Assembly: GCA_035307385.1 (NCBI GenBank)
Contig: DATGID010000144.1
Location: forward strand, 1 to 64,000
Length of the DNA stretch: 64,000 bases
Direction: 5' to 3'
From: DATBHW01 sp035307385
GTDB lineage: Bacteria > Chloroflexota > Ktedonobacteria > Ktedonobacterales > DATBGS01
Every line of letters begins with the position of its first letter. Position 1 is the stretch's first letter. Shown here piece after piece: positions 60,253-64,000 of this stretch. Under the pieces are notes generated by a model. It had not been told where the DNA came from, did no database searches, and saw only the letters and a list, made by a program, of their open reading frames with translations. A program made the translations under genes and the position numbers.

Positions 60253-61053
60253 ATGGCTCAGCAGGTGGCAACCCAGACCCTCCCACCAGAAGTCTATCAA
60301 CTCGCGGCGTACTATCAACTCGGCGCGCCAGCGGCGGAATATCGGCGCTGGCTCAGGCCAGCGGGGATTGTGACCAGCGTCCTCCTCGTCGTTGCAGGGT
60401 GCTTTTTCTTTTATCTCGCCTTCATTGGCACCGCTGATATTGTGCTGCCATTGCTGATCATCGGTGTCCTCTGGATTGGCTGCGCGCTGATCTGGCCGTG
60501 CATCTTTCTGCTCAACATGGACCATCGGGTCTACGTCTTCACCGAAGGACTGGCGCAGGTCAAGGGCAACCAGACGGATGTGCTGCGTTGGGATCAGGTG
60601 GTGTCGTTTGTGCAGAACGTTACCACGACAACCACTTTCTACGCTGTCATCCCGGTTGCCAGGGTCACCACCCACATCTACACCGTACAGCGGGCAGATG
60701 GGAAGACGCTGATCTTTCGTGACAATCTGTGCAAGGTCCAGAGCCTGGGCAATACAATTGGGCGCGCAACCGCCCAGCGCCTGACCCCCAAAGCCATTGC
60801 CGCCTACAACAGCGGCGCGCCGGTTGCCTTTGGCTCACTCATCATCAGCCAGCAAGGCATCAGCAAAGACCAGGTATTGCTCCCCTGGTATCAGTTCCAG
60901 AAGTACGAGATCAGCAATGGGCTGGTGATCATCCGGCAGCACGGCAGGCGCATCAGGTGGTCAGCTACCGCAGTAAGTATGATGCCCAATCTGCTGGTCT
61001 TTATCGCGCTGATGGATTACATTCGGCGCGGCCAGGGGCAGGGTCCGCGCTAG
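60253..61053 (+). CDS. Membrane protein, DUF6585-like
   Basis: The 266-residue protein has two membrane helices (about 37-59 and 63-85) and a PH-like beta domain (VYVFTEGLAQVKGNQTDVLRWDQVVSF) followed by helices, as in DUF6585 proteins. Function unknown. AAAGGAA precedes the ATG at 60253. Confidence 0.7.
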   Translation: MAQQVATQTLPPEVYQLAAYYQLGAPAAEYRRWLRPAGIVTSVLLVVAGCFFFYLAFIGTADIVLPLLIIGVLWIGCALIWPCIFLLNMDHRVYVFTEGLAQVKGNQTDVLRWDQVVSFVQNVTTTTTFYAVIPVARVTTHIYTVQRADGKTLIFRDNLCKVQSLGNTIGRATAQRLTPKAIAAYNSGAPVAFGSLIISQQGISKDQVLLPWYQFQKYEISNGLVIIRQHGRRIRWSATAVSMMPNLLVFIALMDYIRRGQGQGPR

Positions 61054-61067
61054 AAGCCCGGATACAT

Positions 61068-62153
61068 TCAGTGTGTCACGTCGCGTTTGCGCAGCACCCA
61101 ATAGCTGGCACCCACCAACACAATGCAATAGAGCAGCGCCACCAGCAAGCCCTGAAGCGGCGTGATGCCGCCCTGCACGATGGCGCTGCCGCTCCCGGCG
61201 CTGTTGCTGCTTCCGCCGCCCAGATCAAGCGGCGATTGGTTGACGCCGTTGAGCAGCCCATCCAGGTTTGGCCCCAGAAAGAACGCTGGAAGGCGCTCGA
61301 ACACATTACTCACGGTTGAGCCGGTCAGCGCGCTCGCGATGATGACCACGATGGGGAGCGCGATGCTCTCGAAGATCAGGTATCCTAAAGAACCGGCAAT
61401 GCCCACGGCGGTAGAACTGCTCAGCGTTGCCAGCAGCAGCGCGATCAGCGCATAGGCGAACAGGTGCAGCGAAAGCACCAGCCAGAACGCCACGAGTTGC
61501 AGCAGGCCACTGGCGGGAAGAGAGGGAAGTGATGCGCCCAGCGCCGGGCCAAGCGCCAGCCCGATCAACGCGCCAAGCAGGAGCATGAAACCGGCCACTG
61601 CCAGCGCCAGAATGGCAAGCGTGCCCACCTGCCCGGCCAGCAACTGCGCGCGGCTGACTCCGCGCGAAAGCGCCAGGCGCTGCGTGCCATAGGCATACTC
61701 GCTGCCAATCACCGTGCCCGCCAGAATGCACAGCAGAATCGTGCCCATAAAGCTAGTATAGCCGCCTACGGGCGCGAGGATGGTGGGAAAGCTCAAGAGT
61801 TGCAGATCAGAGTTCTTTGCAGATTGCGCTTGCTGCTGCGCATTCTGCGTGCTGGCCGGAGTGCAAGGGGCATTCGTGCCGGAGCCATCGCCGGTGGAGG
61901 AGGTGGCAACGGGCGAAGGGCAGTTTGCCGAAAACTCAGCAGAACTGATGCTGCTCACCGTGTTAACTACCAGCAGCAGCACCCCCAGCACCAGCAGCAG
62001 GCCCGCCAGCAAGATGCCCAGCAGGATTTTGCTCATCAGCCTGCGGCGCGCCAGCCGCAGATTCCAGCGCACCAGCCGCCAGGTATGGCCGAGCCAGCCG
62101 TCGGTGACGCTGGGCGCGGGGAAAGCGCTTTCTTGAGAGATGCCAGGCGTCAT
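61068..62153 (-). CDS. ABC transporter permease (ABC-2 type)
   Basis: The 361-residue permease has six membrane helices with a long outer loop after helix 1 and the ABC-2 region GTVIGSEYAYGTQRLALSRGVSRAQLL. It starts 12 nt after the ATPase gene, so they form one transporter. The likely role is drug or lipid export; the substrate is unknown. Confidence 0.93.
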   Translation of the reverse strand: MTPGISQESAFPAPSVTDGWLGHTWRLVRWNLRLARRRLMSKILLGILLAGLLLVLGVLLLVVNTVSSISSAEFSANCPSPVATSSTGDGSGTNAPCTPASTQNAQQQAQSAKNSDLQLLSFPTILAPVGGYTSFMGTILLCILAGTVIGSEYAYGTQRLALSRGVSRAQLLAGQVGTLAILALAVAGFMLLLGALIGLALGPALGASLPSLPASGLLQLVAFWLVLSLHLFAYALIALLLATLSSSTAVGIAGSLGYLIFESIALPIVVIIASALTGSTVSNVFERLPAFFLGPNLDGLLNGVNQSPLDLGGGSSNSAGSGSAIVQGGITPLQGLLVALLYCIVLVGASYWVLRKRDVTH

Positions 62154-62165
62154 GCAATTTTCTCC

Positions 62166-63266
62166 TTACTCTTGGGGCGCAATGGTTGGTGAGCTAAACC
62201 CTGCGGGCGCAGCAAACGCTGGCGCGGGCGGCGCGTTCTGCCCTGCCGTGAGCGCCAGGAAGAATTGCTCCAGGCTGGCCTCGCGTCGGCGCACTTCGGC
62301 GGCATACACGCCCTGCGCGCCCAGGATGCCGTTGATGGCTGCGGCCTGTTCGGGAGGAGCGTCCACCAGCAGCAGCCAGCCTCCTGGCGGCGTCCACGCG
62401 CCCGGTTCCGGCTGAATGTAGCGGATGCCGCGCAGCCAGGGCGCTTCTGCTGTTCCCGTGAGCGCGTGCAAGACATTGGCCGCCTGTTGCAGCAGTTCCG
62501 GCTGCGCAAAGCCAAGCTGAATGCCGCCCTGCGCGGCCAGCAGTTGCTGCACCTCGCCCTGCGCGACCAGCGTCCCCCGGTTGAGGATGGCAACGCGCGT
62601 GCAGACTTGCTGAACTTCGTGCAGCAGGTGGCTGGAAAGTACGACGGTAATGCCCCGCTGCGCAAGCTGACCGATCAGCGCGCGCACCTCGACCATTCCG
62701 GCGGGGTCCAGCCCATTGGTCGGTTCGTCAAGGATAATCAGTTCGGGCTGCGTCAGCAGCGCGGCAGCAATGCCCAGGCGCTGCTTCATGCCCAGCGAAT
62801 AGCGTTTATAGGCATCGCGGGCGCGCGGAGCCAACCCCACCTGAGTCAGCACCTCGTGGATGCGCATTTCGGTGGCCTCATTCAGCGGCAGCCCGGCGAA
62901 CGTGGCAACGCCTTCCAGATTCTCGCGGCCATTCAGATACGGATAAAAGGCTGGCTGTTCGACGATAGCGCCGATGCGTTGCAGGGCAGCGCGGCGCAGC
63001 GCGTCATCCACCATATAGTCGCCAAAGAGGCTGATCTGCCCATCGGTGGGCCAGATGAGTCCCAAGATCATGCGCAGCGTGGTCGTCTTGCCGGAACCGT
63101 TTGGCCCCAGCAGGCCGAAGACATCCCCCTGGCGCACCTCTAAATTGAGGTCCTGGACGGCAGTGAGCTTGCCAAAACGCTTCGAGAGCCGCTCGGTGCG
63201 CAAGACAATCGGGCGGCTCGATGCGTCTGTGGGCGAAGCTGCCTGTGGCATAGATGCAACATCCAT
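62166..63266 (-). CDS. ABC transporter ATP-binding protein
   Basis: The ATPase of about 366 residues has Walker A GPNGSGKTT, signature YSLGMKQRLGIA, Walker B LIILDEPTNGLDP and the H-loop SSHLLHE, with a C-terminal extension typical of CcmA-like drug/lipid exporters. The ATG at 63266 and a GTG at 63278 are both possible; GAAGGGAG lies just before the GTG. It is in an operon with the permease. Confidence 0.95.
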   Translation of the reverse strand: MDVASMPQAASPTDASSRPIVLRTERLSKRFGKLTAVQDLNLEVRQGDVFGLLGPNGSGKTTTLRMILGLIWPTDGQISLFGDYMVDDALRRAALQRIGAIVEQPAFYPYLNGRENLEGVATFAGLPLNEATEMRIHEVLTQVGLAPRARDAYKRYSLGMKQRLGIAAALLTQPELIILDEPTNGLDPAGMVEVRALIGQLAQRGITVVLSSHLLHEVQQVCTRVAILNRGTLVAQGEVQQLLAAQGGIQLGFAQPELLQQAANVLHALTGTAEAPWLRGIRYIQPEPGAWTPPGGWLLLVDAPPEQAAAINGILGAQGVYAAEVRRREASLEQFFLALTAGQNAPPAPAFAAPAGFSSPTIAPQE

Positions 63267-63347
63267 GTGGGCTGACACGCTCCCTTCTTCACCTGACGCT
63301 CAAGTGTGCTGCCAAACTCAACAGCGACGGGAGCCATTATATCACCT

Positions 63348-64000
63348 TCAGGCGGTCAGTCTATGTGCTGGTCCTGGTGGTTCTGAACTCAGCGGAAGGG
63401 TGAACCAGAAGGTGGACCCCAGCCCGGGCGTGCTGTCCACTCCCACTGCGCCGTGGTGCTCCGCGATGATTTGCTGGCAAAGATACAGGCCGATGCCCAG
63501 GCCCATGGAGGAGCCACGCTGCACCTCGATGCCTGGCGCGCGATAGAAGCAGTCCCAGATGTGGGTGTGTTCCGTTTCGGGGAGTCCCGGCCCGTGGTCG
63601 CGCACCCAGACGCGAACGTGTTCCCCTTCGATGGATGCGCCCACCGTAATGGGTGTTCCTTCTGGGGAAAACTTCATCGCGTTTGCCAGGTAGTTCTTGA
63701 GGACATCATCAATCTGGTGGATGTCTGCGGTGGCCTGTAGTGGTGTGCCAGGAGGTAAGAGCAGGTCAATGGTGGGGTAGGGCGCGCTGTGGCGCTGCTG
63801 TTCTACCCTGCTCTTGAGCAGAGCGCGCAGGTCTACCCCTTGCAGGCGACACATCGTCTGCTGCTCCATTTGCAGCCGCGCCAACTCCAGCAGATTATTG
63901 ACCAACTGATTCAAGCGCCCCCAATATTCCAGGGCTGTGCCAACCTGCCTATTCCCCTGCTGCAAAAGGTTCTCCAGCCGCGTGCTGTCATCGGTGCCGT
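63348..64000 (-). CDS. Sensor histidine kinase, C-terminal part (gene continues past the window)
   Basis: About 217 codons are visible, without a start. They cover the end of the dimerisation helix and the ATPase domain: NYLANAMKFSPEG (N-box), RDHGPGLP and GLGIGLYLCQQIIAEHHG. The C-terminus is strongly similar to the kinase at 1988-4213, including GSTFWFTLPLSS. The frame stays open to base 64000. Confidence 0.9.
   Translation of the reverse strand, partial: GTDDSTRLENLLQQGNRQVGTALEYWGRLNQLVNNLLELARLQMEQQTMCRLQGVDLRALLKSRVEQQRHSAPYPTIDLLLPPGTPLQATADIHQIDDVLKNYLANAMKFSPEGTPITVGASIEGEHVRVWVRDHGPGLPETEHTHIWDCFYRAPGIEVQRGSSMGLGIGLYLCQQIIAEHHGAVGVDSTPGLGSTFWFTLPLSSEPPGPAHRLTA

Overview
The window is a GC-rich (about 60% by eye) bacterial chromosome segment with no rRNA, tRNA, CRISPR array or intact insertion sequence that I can see. 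Gene content points to Chloroflexota, most likely class Ktedonobacteria: a two-subunit glycine decarboxylase (gcvPA/gcvPB), a BACON-like surface protein, a PadR regulator coupled to a membrane partner, DUF4383, GT87, many ECF and one-component regulators, and sigma-70-type promoters (TTGACA/TATACT-like). This placement is inference from content; there is no phylogenetic marker in the window.

Layout. 0.1-4.2 kb: proline-rich surface protein, lone receiver, and a convergent sensor kinase. 4.5-9.1 kb: glycine cleavage operon gcvT-gcvH-gcvPA-gcvPB on the minus strand. 9.3-14.3 kb: phosphodiesterase-like enzyme, large coiled-coil membrane protein, hydrolase. 14.4-16.9 kb: ECF sigma/anti-sigma pair and a DtxR-type regulator. 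17.3-19 kb: Tat-exported protein. 19.0-20.2 kb: first copy of a leader-RNA module. 20.2-24 kb: membrane protein, DUF1801, GAF protein, MFS exporter. 24.4-32.9 kb: Ser/Thr kinase, dprA, hydrolase, tlyA, HxlR/YceI, L,D-transpeptidase, PadR pair. 33.3-34.3 kb: second copy of the module. 34.3-44.3 kb: Mpo1-like protein, M20 peptidase, second ECF/anti-sigma pair, DUF4097-MFS operon, GT87, molybdopterin oxidoreductase. 44.4-49 kb: small proteins, DUF554, esterase-MBL-pgl operon, Ada-like zinc protein. 49.4-50.2 kb: attenuator-controlled LysE exporter. 50.4-64 kb: lipoprotein, DUF4383, YtkA-like, HEAT-repeat, TPR, TetR, secreted proteins, SDR, ABC transporter and a histidine kinase cut by the window end.

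The most novel signal is a module present twice (about 19042-20177 and 33317-34265, minus strand). Each copy has a near-consensus promoter, a leader of about 320-340 nt opening with the same two-hairpin RNA motif at the same distance from the predicted transcription start, a small ORF of unknown and unrelated sequence, and a GC-rich inverted-repeat element sharing a 23-nt identical arm just downstream. Stem changes are compensatory and a G.U pair forms only on the minus strand, which supports an RNA.

Other notable signals are a complete leader-peptide attenuator before the LysE exporter, an almost identical promoter/operator before two MFS exporter transcripts 14 kb apart, several genes whose -10 box lies only 6-9 nt from the start codon, and a tlyA gene whose S4 domain begins upstream of any ordinary start codon.
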